Counted from the first letter of the stretch, positions 1 to 9,211 are shown. The stretch is 32,014 nt of DNA from an uncultured Ruminococcus sp. (GCA_902789345.1 CADANT010000040.1:1-32014); one strand, 5' to 3'. Program-made: numbers and translations. The notes: generated by a model from the letters alone, not told the origin.

Positions 1-1187
1 TTATCAGCATCGGAAAGTTTTGTAGTTATTATTGTCATTGCGGTACGCATTTTATAGTCTATATACTCCGGCATACCAATAACTATTGTTATTCTGTTTT
101 GGTAATTCAGCTGTATATTAGCCATATCCGAAAGGTCAATTTCCTTTATGCCTGTTACACCGTTTGACTCCATAGTAGTTGCAATGTCATTAAGAACAGT
201 AAGTATTTTTTCGTTTTCAACATTCAGAGTTTGTCCCGGTTTTGGGTTCTTTAGCTTACAGCCGGAGATTGTAGGTATATCCAACTCTCTCTTCACAACC
301 TCCTCCAGAATTTTGCTGTCTTTACTTATTATGTAGTACCTGCTGCCGCTTTGTATGTAATACTCAGGCGTAGCCTCTTCTATATTAATAATAATCTTAT
401 TTGGAATTCCTACTGAAATTTCTGCATTTTCAATGTAGGGATATTTCGCTTCAATATTCTTGCTTGCAGTATCCTTGTCGGACATAAAGATGTTTTCTCC
501 GTAGCTAAGCTTGCTTGCGGAAATGATGTCGCTTTCCTCATATCTGCTGGAGCCGGAAACCTCAATTTTTTCGCACTTAAACAAAACAGTAAGTGATAAA
601 ACAACGCCAATAGCAAGCACGCCAACTATTGTAACACCTGAAATAAGAATATTTTTCATCTTTCTTTGCTTTTTAGAAAGCGGCTTTTTCTTACTGTTTA
701 GCTCATCAAGAAGCTTTTTGTTTTTTCTTGTACTTTTTATATTATCGGCAAGTCCGTCCCTTTCGTAACCGTCACTCTCGTCAACGCCTGAAGAAAAGAT
801 ATTTTTGCAGGCGCTTCCAAATCCTCTCTTAAACTTGTCCCATTTCGACTTTGAAACATTTTTAGGTTTTACTCTCTTAGAACTGCTAACCCTTGCTCGT
901 CTTGTACGCCTGTTAAAATCGTCATTTTCGTCCCAAGGCTTATAATCTTTATTTTCAAAATAATCCTCAGCATTGTTGGTGCGCGTTTTTACATTTAGCT
1001 TTAACTTGCTGTTGGTAAAAAATGGGTTATTAATATTGTCAAATTCGTATTCACCTTGGTAACCCGTGCCCTTGCCGGAGCCGCTGTTACCAAGGTCGAA
1101 ATAATCCTGTTCTTTATTCTGTCTGTTTTTGCTATGGACATTTTTATGTGTCCGATAGCTTTGTTTTTTCTTTCCATTTTTATCCAT
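1..1187 (-). CDS. ftsQ: FtsQ/DivIB-type cell division protein, cut by the window edge (C-terminus missing)
   Basis: An open frame runs from an ATG at 1187 to base 1 with no stop, giving about 395 residues; the rest lies outside. A GAGGT ribosome binding site sits 8 bases before the ATG. Residues 1-175 are a long, charged, Lys/Arg/Asp/Asn-rich cytoplasmic tail with no clear fold. A single membrane segment follows at about 176-200 (it begins KMKNILISGVTIVGVLA). Just outside is a POTRA-like domain at about 202-270 (KCEKIEVSGSSRYEESDI, then PNKIIINIEEATPEYYI), then a beta domain. This is the FtsQ/DivIB layout: an inner-membrane protein that joins FtsL and FtsB/DivIC in the divisome and regulates septal wall synthesis. 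It follows murA by 24 bases on the same strand, as in many Clostridia. The cytoplasmic tail is long for the family, which fits Gram-positive DivIB. The identity is firm from context and POTRA sequence; the C-terminal part cannot be judged. Confidence 0.88.
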   Translation of the reverse strand, partial: MDKNGKKKQSYRTHKNVHSKNRQNKEQDYFDLGNSGSGKGTGYQGEYEFDNINNPFFTNSKLKLNVKTRTNNAEDYFENKDYKPWDENDDFNRRTRRARVSSSKRVKPKNVSKSKWDKFKRGFGSACKNIFSSGVDESDGYERDGLADNIKSTRKNKKLLDELNSKKKPLSKKQRKMKNILISGVTIVGVLAIGVVLSLTVLFKCEKIEVSGSSRYEESDIISASKLSYGENIFMSDKDTASKNIEAKYPYIENAEISVGIPNKIIINIEEATPEYYIQSGSRYYIISKDSKILEEVVKRELDIPTISGCKLKNPKPGQTLNVENEKILTVLNDIATTMESNGVTGIKEIDLSDMANIQLNYQNRITIVIGMPEYIDYKMRTAMTIITTKLSDAD

Positions 1188-1211
1188 ATCAATTTACCTC
1201 ACTATATGAGC

Positions 1212-2465
1212 TTAAATTCTCTTAATATCAGCGCCTACATCACTAAGAAGCACTTCCAAATTTTCATAACCTCTGTCAATATGATTTATTCCCTTAATAT
1301 AGGTAGTGCCCTCGGCACCCAGTGCTGCAACTACAAGGGCTGCTCCGCCACGCAGGTCTTGGGCGCTTACAGTAGTACCATACAGCTTTCTACTGCCCTC
1401 TACAACTGCCACCTTGTCATGCACATATATAGCCGCACCCATTCTGCAAAGCTCATCAACATGCTTATAGCGGCTTTCAAACATATTTTCCACAAAAACC
1501 GATGTTCCGTCAGCAAAACAACACATTGCCATAACAGGTGCTTGTGCGTCTGTAGGAAAGCCGGGATACGGCATTGTACGGACTAGCCTTGCCTTTTTCA
1601 AATTTTTATTTGACGATATGTAAATTCCCTCCGGCATATAGTCTACCAAACAACCACATTGCTCGAAAACGGAATTAACACTGCCTGAATGGGACTGCAA
1701 CGCCCCTTTTAAAAACAGCTTACCTCCACAAACAGCGGTACAAGCCATATAGGTAGATGTAACAATTCTGTCGGGTATAATTATATGCTGTGTGCCACCA
1801 AGGGTTCTTACGCCCTCAATGTAAATTGTAGTTTCACCTGCACCGGTTATTTTAGCGCCGCAGCTGTTTAAAAAATCAGCAAGGTCGCTTATTTCAGGTT
1901 CTCTTGCGGCGTTGGTAATAGTTGTAACGCCCCTTGAGCATACTGCCGCAAGCATTATATTTTCTGTTGCTCCCACACTTGGGAAAGAAAGGGTAATATC
2001 GGCTGACTGCAATGCTCCCGGGATTTTACAGTCCAACAAGCCATGATTTTCGTCAATTTCAACACCCATCTGTCTTAGTGATGACAGGTGTAAGTCTATA
2101 GGTCTGGGGCCTATCTCACAGCCACCGGGCAGTGACATTTGAGCTTGCCTAAATCTGCCTAATATTGCACCTAAAAACACAATGGAAGAACGCATTTCAC
2201 GCATTAACTCTGTTGGAATGTCACACCTGTACATTCCTTTACTGTCAATAACAACTGTTGAACCCTCGCAGCATACTGTACACCCCAAATACCTAAGTAT
2301 TTTTACGGAGGTAGTTACATCTGAAAGGTTTGGGCAGTTGTGCAGTACAACCTGGTCTTTACACAATATTGCAGCTGCCAATATTGGCAAGGCGCTGTTT
2401 TTAGCCCCCTGAATATCAATACAGCCATTTAACCTATGACCGCCGTTAACAACATACTCTGCCAA
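1212..2465 (-). CDS. murA: UDP-N-acetylglucosamine 1-carboxyvinyltransferase (MurA)
   Basis: First committed step of peptidoglycan synthesis: transfers enolpyruvyl from phosphoenolpyruvate to UDP-GlcNAc in the cytoplasm. The 417-residue length is normal for the family. Visible catalytic residues are K22-N23 (GAKNSALPIL), the PEP-binding and fosfomycin-target Cys116 in PGGCEIGPRP followed by the conserved Arg, the Asp of FPTDAQAP, the Arg of FESRYKH and the Arg of HIDRGYE. All expected active-site positions are intact, and Cys (not Asp) at 116 predicts normal fosfomycin chemistry. The start is a TTG at 2465: an AGGGGTG ribosome binding site lies 6 bases before it, the protein begins as MurA proteins usually do, and no better ATG exists nearby. 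It sits between murG and ftsQ; a 164-base gap with hairpins separates it from murG. Two paralogs (murA/murZ) are common in Firmicutes; this is the dcw copy. Confidence 0.96.
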   Translation of the reverse strand: MAEYVVNGGHRLNGCIDIQGAKNSALPILAAAILCKDQVVLHNCPNLSDVTTSVKILRYLGCTVCCEGSTVVIDSKGMYRCDIPTELMREMRSSIVFLGAILGRFRQAQMSLPGGCEIGPRPIDLHLSSLRQMGVEIDENHGLLDCKIPGALQSADITLSFPSVGATENIMLAAVCSRGVTTITNAAREPEISDLADFLNSCGAKITGAGETTIYIEGVRTLGGTQHIIIPDRIVTSTYMACTAVCGGKLFLKGALQSHSGSVNSVFEQCGCLVDYMPEGIYISSNKNLKKARLVRTMPYPGFPTDAQAPVMAMCCFADGTSVFVENMFESRYKHVDELCRMGAAIYVHDKVAVVEGSRKLYGTTVSAQDLRGGAALVVAALGAEGTTYIKGINHIDRGYENLEVLLSDVGADIKRI

Positions 2466-2629
2466 GCTCTACACCCCTTCTGCATAAGCTTAAGCCAATG
2501 GCAGCAAGATACACAGCTTGTAAGCGTATTGAGGCAGTATTGCAGGCTTAACTACAACACTGCCTTAATTTAATATCTGCACCTAAAGGCTTTATGTAAT
2601 ATTCTATGTACAAAAGCCTGTACAGGTGT
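2466..2629 (-). other. murG-murA intergenic region with hairpins
   Basis: This 164-base gap interrupts an otherwise tight operon. It holds an imperfect inverted repeat, AGGCAGTATTGCA paired with TACAACACTGCCT (about 2542-2575, two mismatches), and two nearby TGTACA-containing sequences near 2608-2623. No T-run follows the hairpin on the minus strand, so it does not look like an intrinsic terminator. No convincing promoter or small ORF was found. Confidence 0.4.
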
Positions 2630-3748
2630 TTATAATTTAACAAATTTTTTAATTATGGATAAAATTCTTTCGTTAGAATCCAAAATAGCCGTCTTTTTAG
2701 CATTTTCGGCATATTCATTTAGCTTTTGAGGATCTTTTACCATTTCGTCTACAGTTTCTGTAAGTTTTTCCGGTGTAAGGTCTTTTTCCTCAATTATGCT
2801 GGCTGCATTTGCATTTACAAGTGACATTGCATTGTGGTACTGGTGGTTTTCTGCAACATTTGGTGAAGGTATAAGCACTGCCGGCTTACCCTGCGCCTGT
2901 AGTTCGCTTATTGTCATAGCACCGGCACGGCAAATAACAAGGTCTGCCGCCGCCAGGCAAACAGGCATATCATTTATAAATTCCCTTATATCCAAATTGT
3001 CACATTCCTCAATATTGCAGCCCTTTTCCTTTAGCAGGTCAGGAAACCACTTACCATACTTGCCGTATGCGTGGATAATTTGATATTTCTTATCCTTACC
3101 GCTTCTTGCAATATAGTCGGCAACTGCCTCGTTAATCTTTCTTGCTCCCAGGCTGCCGCCAAACGACAGTATAACAGGACGGTCGTCAAGGTTCATTTGC
3201 GCCCTGCACTTTGCCTTGTCGGCGGTGATAATTTCTTTTCTTACAGGATTACCCGTAACCACAAAGTTACACTTAGCGTCCATTCTGTCTTTTGCATCAG
3301 GATTAGCAAGCATAACAACTTTTGCACTTTTAGCAAGCATTTTATTGGTAACACCCGGAAAAGCGTTTTGCTCATGTATAAGGGTAGGTATGCCCATTTT
3401 GGCCGCCGTTCTCAAAACAGGGCCGCTTACATAACCGCCGGTACCTACGCATATATCAGGCTTAAAATCCTTAATTATTTTTTTTGCCTCCATACTTGAG
3501 GTAACGGCACGCTTGGCTGTAGCAATATTATGAGCTATTGCGGACGGAGAAAAGCTTCTTTTAAATCCGCTTATTTTTATGCTTTTAAATTCATAGCCGG
3601 CCTGTGGTACAAACTTCTCTTCCATACCTCCTTTTGCGCCTACATATAAAATTTCAGAGCTTGGAATTCTGTCCCTAACTGTTCCTGCAATAGCCAAAGC
3701 CGGATTTATATGTCCTGCTGTGCCACCGCCTGCAAGCAAAATTTTCAT
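2630..3748 (-). CDS. murG: UDP-GlcNAc:lipid I N-acetylglucosaminyltransferase (MurG)
   Basis: Adds GlcNAc to lipid I to give lipid II on the cytoplasmic face of the membrane. It is a GT28 family glycosyltransferase of 372 residues, a typical length. The N-terminal glycine-rich loop GGGTAGHINPALA is at residues 7-19. Further conserved blocks are HEQNAFPGVTNK (second acceptor-side loop), SFGGSLGARKIN (start of the C-terminal Rossmann fold) and the donor-binding stretch RAGAMTISELQAQGKP followed by IPSPNVAENHQ. No key residue is missing. The ATG at 3748 is preceded by a G-rich GGGGGA site 6 bases away. It is 21 bases downstream of the ftsW-like gene, so flippase/polymerase, MurG and MraY are co-transcribed. 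Confidence 0.96.
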   Translation of the reverse strand: MKILLAGGGTAGHINPALAIAGTVRDRIPSSEILYVGAKGGMEEKFVPQAGYEFKSIKISGFKRSFSPSAIAHNIATAKRAVTSSMEAKKIIKDFKPDICVGTGGYVSGPVLRTAAKMGIPTLIHEQNAFPGVTNKMLAKSAKVVMLANPDAKDRMDAKCNFVVTGNPVRKEIITADKAKCRAQMNLDDRPVILSFGGSLGARKINEAVADYIARSGKDKKYQIIHAYGKYGKWFPDLLKEKGCNIEECDNLDIREFINDMPVCLAAADLVICRAGAMTISELQAQGKPAVLIPSPNVAENHQYHNAMSLVNANAASIIEEKDLTPEKLTETVDEMVKDPQKLNEYAENAKKTAILDSNERILSIIKKFVKL

Positions 3749-3769
3749 AATGTATCCCCCGTTTTATAT

Positions 3770-5050
3770 TTATGTTTTATTAATATTAGAATTTCTCGAT
3801 ATTGACAGAACTATACCCATCTGAGCCAACAACATTATAAGCGAGCTGCCTCCGTAGCTAAAGAACGGCAAGCTGATACCTGTATTAGGCAGTGTGTCAG
3901 TAATAACAAGGATATTCAGAACAACCTGCAAGCCTATCTGTGACACCAAACCTACTCCCAACAACATACCAAAACGGTCTTTTGCACGCAGAGAAATCAT
4001 TATTCCACGCCATACCAGCAAAGCAAATATAGCAAGTATTATAATGCCGCCGATTAAACCAAGCTCCTCAATAACTATAGAAAATACAAAGTCGTTTTGA
4101 GGCTCAGGAAGATACAAATACTTTTCCCTTGACTGTCCCAAGCCCAGTCCGGTAAGTCCGCCTGAACCTATAGCGTACAGGGAGTTCATTGTTTGCCAAA
4201 CGGTCGTCTGCATATCTGAGGACAAGTTTTCCTCCAGTGCCATACCCCAACCGTCCAAACGCTCCATAGCGTACTTTAACATACCGGTTACCTGCATTAT
4301 AAAGAAAGCCGCAACTACCACACCGGCACCCATAACAAACCAGCGTACCTTTACACCTGAAATCCACATCATTATTGCCAACAACAATGTCATTATAACT
4401 ATTGCGGAATAATGGGGCTCCATAACCAAAAGAATTATTGAAATTCCTCCGATAATTATAGCCGGAAGCACACCTGAAACAAAGGTATCCATTTTGTCAT
4501 AATGTACTATTGCCCAGTGTGCATAAAACAGCACAATAGCAAATTTTAATATTTCTGACGCCTGAATGGTGAATATACCAACGCCTATCCACCTATGAAC
4601 ATTATTAACAGCCGGCAAAAACAAAACAACCGTTGCCAACAAAAAGGCAATGCCCAATATAATTACTGCAAACTTGTGCAGAATACGATAATCAATTCTT
4701 GAAAAAAGCAGCATAACCACTATACCTACGGCGGCAAATATGCCCTGCCTTATCAGATAATAGTAGCTGTCACCCATTGTGTAGTAGGCAAATGCATATG
4801 ACGCCGAAAACATCATAACCAAGCCTATAACCAGCAGTATAATTACCAGGAAGAAGAACGGCATATCCATACCGCTTTGTTGACTGAAAAAGCCGTAAAA
4901 GCGTCCTTTTTTTCTGCCTCTGCTTCCACTGTCACTGTCAGAGGTTTTTTCACTTCTTCTTTTTCTCACAGCGGCTTCTCTTTCAGCCCTTCTAACAGAT
5001 TCCTGATAATCTTTTATTCGTTCATTAGATATATATCTTAGGCTATCCAT
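3770..5050 (-). CDS. ftsW: SEDS-family septal peptidoglycan glycosyltransferase (FtsW/SpoVE)
   Basis: A polytopic SEDS protein of 426 residues that polymerises lipid II into glycan strands together with a class B penicillin-binding protein. Residues 1-57 are a charged cytoplasmic N-terminus, longer than usual, rich in Arg/Lys/Ser. About ten membrane segments follow. Diagnostic motifs are PQNDFVFSIVIEELGLIGG in the large extracytoplasmic loop and LPFFSYGGSSLI near the C-terminus. The start at 5050 has a GGTGGTGAGG purine run directly upstream. It lies between mraY and murG, the classical dcw position, and its cognate transpeptidase is probably the PASTA PBP two genes upstream. Sequence alone does not separate vegetative FtsW from the sporulation-specific SpoVE; the single dcw copy and lack of a visible sporulation promoter favour FtsW or a dual role. 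Confidence 0.92.
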   Translation of the reverse strand: MDSLRYISNERIKDYQESVRRAEREAAVRKRRSEKTSDSDSGSRGRKKGRFYGFFSQQSGMDMPFFFLVIILLVIGLVMMFSASYAFAYYTMGDSYYYLIRQGIFAAVGIVVMLLFSRIDYRILHKFAVIILGIAFLLATVVLFLPAVNNVHRWIGVGIFTIQASEILKFAIVLFYAHWAIVHYDKMDTFVSGVLPAIIIGGISIILLVMEPHYSAIVIMTLLLAIMMWISGVKVRWFVMGAGVVVAAFFIMQVTGMLKYAMERLDGWGMALEENLSSDMQTTVWQTMNSLYAIGSGGLTGLGLGQSREKYLYLPEPQNDFVFSIVIEELGLIGGIIILAIFALLVWRGIMISLRAKDRFGMLLGVGLVSQIGLQVVLNILVITDTLPNTGISLPFFSYGGSSLIMLLAQMGIVLSISRNSNINKT

Positions 5051-5072
5051 TACCTCACCACCAAATTTCGTA

Positions 5073-6086
5073 TTACATAGCTGTGTATGTGAACCATACA
5101 GCCCAGAATGTTAGAGCACCCATAATTGCAGTTACAATGCTGAATACAACAACAATTTTAACCTCTGACCAACCGCACATTTCAAAGTGGTGGTGTATAG
5201 GGCTCATTTTAAATAATCTTTTACCATGTGTCAGCTTAAAATAAGTAACCTGTAAAATAACCGAAAACATTTCAACTATATATATTAGTCCGATAGGAAT
5301 AATTAATATTGGCATATTTATACCATAAGCAACAGCACACAAAAATCCGCCTAAAAACAGCGAGCCTGTATCGCCCATAAACACCTTAGCAGGATAAAAG
5401 TTCCAAATTAAGAAGCCTAGGCAAGCTCCTGCAAGTGAAGCTGACATAACAGACATACCGTTGTCAACTACAAAGCCTGCAATAATCATAAATGCCAAAG
5501 AGGCAAAGAATGTAACCGAACCGTCTAAGCCGTCAAGGCCGTCAGTAAGATTTGTAGCATTAACAAAGCCTACAATAAGCACAACGGAAATAATCCAGTA
5601 GAATACTCCTAAATCTATTGTTCCGGCAAACGGAATAACTGTCTTTGAGGAACAACCGCCGATAATAAGTGTGAATACATATGCAATGGCTACCAAAAAC
5701 TGCAATACAAGCTTTTGCTTTTCTGTTAGGCCCTGGTTGTGCTTTTTTACAACCTTAATATAATCGTCTACAAAACCTATAGCACCAAACAAAACAGCCA
5801 TTACTATTCCGGCGTAAAATTTTAAATGGTCCTGAAAATCTCTGGCACCCGGCTCAATAATTGACAGCACTGCATAGCATATTACCGAAACCAACACAGC
5901 CGCCACTATAAACATTATTCCGCCCATAGTAGGTGTGCCTGACTTTTTCTGATGCCACTTTGGTCCCTCATCTCTAATTGGCTGGCCAAACTTAATTTTG
6001 TGCAACACCGGAATAAGGAATTTACCTATTACCGATGATATTACGAATGCCGCCACTGCCGCAACAATTATCAACATATTACTCAT
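5073..6086 (-). CDS. mraY: Phospho-N-acetylmuramoyl-pentapeptide-transferase (MraY)
   Basis: Transfers phospho-MurNAc-pentapeptide to undecaprenyl phosphate, forming lipid I. The 337-residue integral membrane protein has about ten membrane segments. The Mg-binding and catalytic residues are visible: D107-D108 in VDDYIKV, D182 in NLTDGLDG, D239 in MGDTGS, and the histidine triplet 298-300 in SPIHHHFE. Length and motifs are normal. A GGAGGT ribosome binding site lies 6 bases before the ATG at 6086. It is between the PBP gene and ftsW; murE and murF, which often precede mraY, and murD, which often follows it, are not here. Confidence 0.97.
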   Translation of the reverse strand: MSNMLIIVAAVAAFVISSVIGKFLIPVLHKIKFGQPIRDEGPKWHQKKSGTPTMGGIMFIVAAVLVSVICYAVLSIIEPGARDFQDHLKFYAGIVMAVLFGAIGFVDDYIKVVKKHNQGLTEKQKLVLQFLVAIAYVFTLIIGGCSSKTVIPFAGTIDLGVFYWIISVVLIVGFVNATNLTDGLDGLDGSVTFFASLAFMIIAGFVVDNGMSVMSASLAGACLGFLIWNFYPAKVFMGDTGSLFLGGFLCAVAYGINMPILIIPIGLIYIVEMFSVILQVTYFKLTHGKRLFKMSPIHHHFEMCGWSEVKIVVVFSIVTAIMGALTFWAVWFTYTAM

Positions 6087-6158
6087 TTTGTACCTCCAAG
6101 ACTTTACATTATTTATTTAATACAAGCACCGTTGTATAAGCCGTCAGCTTTAATGCTG

Positions 6159-8411
6159 TTACATTACGCCGTTACCATAATTACTATCCTGCTCAAAGTT
6201 TACCGATATAACCGTACCCGACTTAACCTTTGAGCCTGCTTTAATTCCCTGCGAATAGGATATACCCTCGCCGTCCGCATTGGAGCCTACCACACTTATA
6301 TTCAAATTGTACATAGCCGCAGTACTGTTAGCCTGTGCTACCGTCATATTCGTTAGGTCGGGAACCTCAACAACATCATCACTCATACTTTCCTCATCGG
6401 TATAAAGCACTACCGTACCCTGTTGAGGAAGTCTTGACTGTGCTGTTGGAACCTGTGAAATAACAGTATCGCCACTGCCCATAACAACAGGAGTAAATCC
6501 GCCTGAGCTTACAAGGTTTTCAGCCTCGGAAACTGACTTGCCTACATAATTTTCGGCTGTGGTATCCATTTGCGCAATTTCCTCTTCTGTATATTCAGCC
6601 TCTACATTTAAGTAAGGCAGAACTTCACTCATAATATTAGCAAATACAGGAGCAGCAACCGCACTACCGTAGTAGCTGTCGCCAACCGGATCGTCCAAGT
6701 AAACAAGCAAGCATACCTGGGGGTCGTCAGCCGGTGCAAAACCACAGAACGAAGCAATATATTCCTGACTGCCGTCATTGTGGTATATTTTCTTTTCGGA
6801 AGTACCTGTTTTACCTGCTACCTTGTAGCCGGCAACATATCCGTTTTTAGCCGAACCGGTCGTTGCGTTTTCTTCCATTGCATCAATTACCTTTTTGGTA
6901 ACCTCTTCCGAAACTACCTGACGCTTTACAATAGGTGTTTTACTTTCCACAACATTTCCGTCAGAATCGGTTATTTCCTTTACGATGTACGGCTGCATAA
7001 GCTTGCCGCCATTGCCTACAGAAGAAATAGCTGTAACCATTTGAATAGGTGTAATAGCAAAGTTTTGACCAAAAGAAGCAACTGCCAAGTCCATAGGCTG
7101 CATTTTACCGCTGCCGTCGCCAAAGAATATATCGGACTGCTCGCCCGGCAAATCTATGCCTGTTTTTTCCGAGAAGCCAAAAGCCTGGTAATATTCCCAG
7201 AACTTTTCTGCTCCAACTGCCTGACCTATCATCATAAATGCAGGGTTGCACGAATTGCTCAGCGCTTGCTTATAGGTTTGTGTACCGTGACCAGCGGTGT
7301 TATGGCAGTGTATTGCACTTGCACCTTCAAACGGTACATAAGAACCTGTACAGGTGTATGTAGAGGAGTCAGTTATAACACCCTCAGACCAACCCATACA
7401 AGATGTAATTACCTTAAATACAGAACCCGGATAATATGTATCCGCAACTGCTTTATTTCTCCACTGCTTTTGCAGTGCTTCTACCTCTGCAGCTTCTTTT
7501 TCACTGTTAGGCAGTTTATCTATTTCCTTTTGCGTATTTGAATCAGCTATGGTAAACGGGTCGTTTAGGTCATAGCCGCCCTCAACAGCCATTCCCAATA
7601 TAGCACCTGTTTTTACCTCCATCATAATCGCAACAGCTCTGTCCTGCACCTTGTGCTGTTTAATTCCCTGCTGCAAATACTTTTCCATTATGTGCTGAAT
7701 GGTTTCATCTATAGTAAGTGTAATATTATTTCCGTCCTGGGCATCAATTTTCTGCTCGTACTTATACGGCATTTCCGTACCGTGTACATCCTTTGCAGTT
7801 ATAACTCTGCCTGGAGTACCCGTAAGCTGTGTATCGTACTGATACTCTATACCCTCACGACCAACTCCGTCCATGCCGGTAAAGCCGATAATAGTTGAGG
7901 CAAAATCTCCATAAGGATAATACCTTTTGTAATCTTCAATAAGCTCTATTACATTACCAAGGTTATACTTCTTAGCAAGCTCTTGGCTAAGCTTAAGCAC
8001 TTTATCCTTTTCCACTGTTTCAACCTTACGCTTTACTACCGAATAATAGGTTTTTTCTTTTGTTTTTTCGTAAACATCATTTTGATCCAAATCTAAAATT
8101 TCGGCAAGTCTTTGTGCAACATATGTACGCTGTTCGTCAGTTTTAAAATATGCAGGCGCCAAAACCACTTGCCACACCGTAGCACTTTGCGCAAGGGTTT
8201 TGCCGTTTGTATCATATATACTGCCACGCTTTGCAGAGATGGTGGTATCCCTTAGCTGTAGGGAGTACGCCTTTTGCTGAAGCTCGTCACCCTTTATAAT
8301 GCTAAAATAAAACAACCTGCCTATAGCCAGACCAAATCCCACCAACAGCAACACAACAAGCCACTTTTTTGACCTGCTGATAACGGTTCTGTTGCTTCCT
8401 ATATTTGCCAT
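6159..8411 (-). CDS. Class B penicillin-binding protein with two C-terminal PASTA domains (FtsI/PBP2B/SpoVD type)
   Basis: A membrane-anchored DD-transpeptidase that cross-links septal (or spore cortex) peptidoglycan. Numbering from the ATG at 8411 gives 750 residues. An N-terminal membrane anchor lies at about 17-40, then the dimerisation domain, then the transpeptidase domain with Ser330-x-x-Lys333 (PGSVFK), Ser387-Cys-Asn389 (NSCNP) and Lys534-Thr-Gly (GKTGTSE). All three active-site motifs are intact. Two PASTA domains occupy about 620-676 and 683-745. The reading frame also opens at a TTG 12 bases upstream (8423), but that TTG lies inside the GGAGGA ribosome binding site of the 8411 ATG, so the ATG is preferred. 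B. subtilis carries pbpB and spoVD side by side in this place; here only one gene exists. PASTA domains occur in both types, so FtsI versus SpoVD is not settled. Confidence 0.93.
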   Translation of the reverse strand: MANIGSNRTVISRSKKWLVVLLLVGFGLAIGRLFYFSIIKGDELQQKAYSLQLRDTTISAKRGSIYDTNGKTLAQSATVWQVVLAPAYFKTDEQRTYVAQRLAEILDLDQNDVYEKTKEKTYYSVVKRKVETVEKDKVLKLSQELAKKYNLGNVIELIEDYKRYYPYGDFASTIIGFTGMDGVGREGIEYQYDTQLTGTPGRVITAKDVHGTEMPYKYEQKIDAQDGNNITLTIDETIQHIMEKYLQQGIKQHKVQDRAVAIMMEVKTGAILGMAVEGGYDLNDPFTIADSNTQKEIDKLPNSEKEAAEVEALQKQWRNKAVADTYYPGSVFKVITSCMGWSEGVITDSSTYTCTGSYVPFEGASAIHCHNTAGHGTQTYKQALSNSCNPAFMMIGQAVGAEKFWEYYQAFGFSEKTGIDLPGEQSDIFFGDGSGKMQPMDLAVASFGQNFAITPIQMVTAISSVGNGGKLMQPYIVKEITDSDGNVVESKTPIVKRQVVSEEVTKKVIDAMEENATTGSAKNGYVAGYKVAGKTGTSEKKIYHNDGSQEYIASFCGFAPADDPQVCLLVYLDDPVGDSYYGSAVAAPVFANIMSEVLPYLNVEAEYTEEEIAQMDTTAENYVGKSVSEAENLVSSGGFTPVVMGSGDTVISQVPTAQSRLPQQGTVVLYTDEESMSDDVVEVPDLTNMTVAQANSTAAMYNLNISVVGSNADGEGISYSQGIKAGSKVKSGTVISVNFEQDSNYGNGVM

Positions 8412-8423
8412 AGCTTCCTCCAA

Positions 8424-8587
8424 ACATCATTCTACAAATTTCTCTAACAAAAAATAAGGGTTGTAACAGTAAACAGTAAATAGAATAAAACTGTACTCAA
8501 TTTACCAATTACAATCACAGGGATCATATCCCATATGTTACAACCGCTTTCATTATTCCTCTATAAGTTTATGCCATAAAACATATA
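8424..8587 (-). promoter_or_regulatory. ftsL-PBP intergenic leader with inverted repeat and possible 9-codon leader peptide
   Basis: Seen directly: a perfect 10-bp inverted repeat, TGTTACAACC (8536-8545) against GGTTGTAACA (8459-8468), read on the minus strand and followed by CTTATTTTTTG, so it resembles a long-loop terminator or attenuator. Inside the loop is GGGATcatATCCC (8519-8531). On the minus strand a short frame, ATG at 8553 to TGA at 8524, encodes MKAVVTYGI; it has a GAGGA site just upstream, and its codons overlap the first arm of the repeat. An attenuation mechanism is inference only. Confidence 0.35.
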
Positions 8588-9073
8588 TTAAGACCATAAA
8601 CCAGCAATTGTGTTTGCTATAGTCTCAAAAATGTTACTTCCCCCAGAGGCTGCCACCTCTGCCTTGTCACCCTCTGACAAACTGATATACTCCTTTTGGT
8701 AAGAGTCGGCTCTGCTCATACCCAACTGATTTTGTGCACTTTCCTCCACAACATCAGAAGAATACTTAGACTCTACCTTCATTTGAGTTTGTATGTACAG
8801 ACTTTTTTGCTCCTCAAGCTTAGTTTGCTCGCTGGAAATCTGGTTATTAAGCTCTGTAAGACGAGCTTGTCCGTTAAGAACAAGTCCCACAAACAATAAA
8901 GAGATAGCAACCGCAGTGGCTACCTTTGCAAATCTCTTAACTTTGATTTTCTTTTTTTGCTCAATCTCCTTGGTTTCTTCAGCTACAACTTCGTCTTCTG
9001 TCTTTTCTTCTATATCAACAACCTCTGTTTCAAACAGAGAAATATCATAAGCTTCTTCATTAATAAAAGCCAT
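8588..9073 (-). CDS. ftsL: FtsL/DivIC-like septum formation protein
   Basis: A small bitopic membrane protein of 161 residues. About 50 acidic then basic cytoplasmic residues precede one membrane segment (about 49-67, beginning VATAVAISLLFVGLVL). An extracytoplasmic coiled coil follows (LTELNNQISSEQTKLEEQ and onward), then a short conserved-looking tail with the sequence ESAQNQLGMSRAD, which matches the LGM-type motif of the FtsL/FtsB/DivIC group. FtsL bridges FtsQ and the FtsW-PBP pair in the divisome. The open frame extends to a GTG at 9082, but the ATG at 9073 has a GGGGTG site 7 bases upstream that overlaps that GTG, so the ATG is chosen. Position between rsmH and the PBP gene is the classical ftsL position; sequence similarity in this family is weak, so the call rests on topology and place. 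Confidence 0.8.
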   Translation of the reverse strand: MAFINEEAYDISLFETEVVDIEEKTEDEVVAEETKEIEQKKKIKVKRFAKVATAVAISLLFVGLVLNGQARLTELNNQISSEQTKLEEQKSLYIQTQMKVESKYSSDVVEESAQNQLGMSRADSYQKEYISLSEGDKAEVAASGGSNIFETIANTIAGLWS

Positions 9074-9211
9074 TATAATCACCCCGAAAAATATTACTGT
9101 TGTGCGTTTTGTCCTACTTCCAATTTTTAATAAATACTCCTGTACAGCACTACGCTGTAAAACTAATTTTTAAAATACCTTCTACCTATACACAGCCCTA
9201 AAAGCCGTACA

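Noticed and set aside
1056..1586. Plus-strand frame of 176 codons
   Set aside because: It lies opposite murA and the start of ftsQ, has no ribosome binding site and its translation is low-complexity; an antisense shadow.
6780..7541. Plus-strand frame of 253 codons opposite the PBP gene
   Set aside because: Cys- and Arg-rich shadow translation with no domain, no ribosome binding site, and a fully conserved transpeptidase on the other strand.
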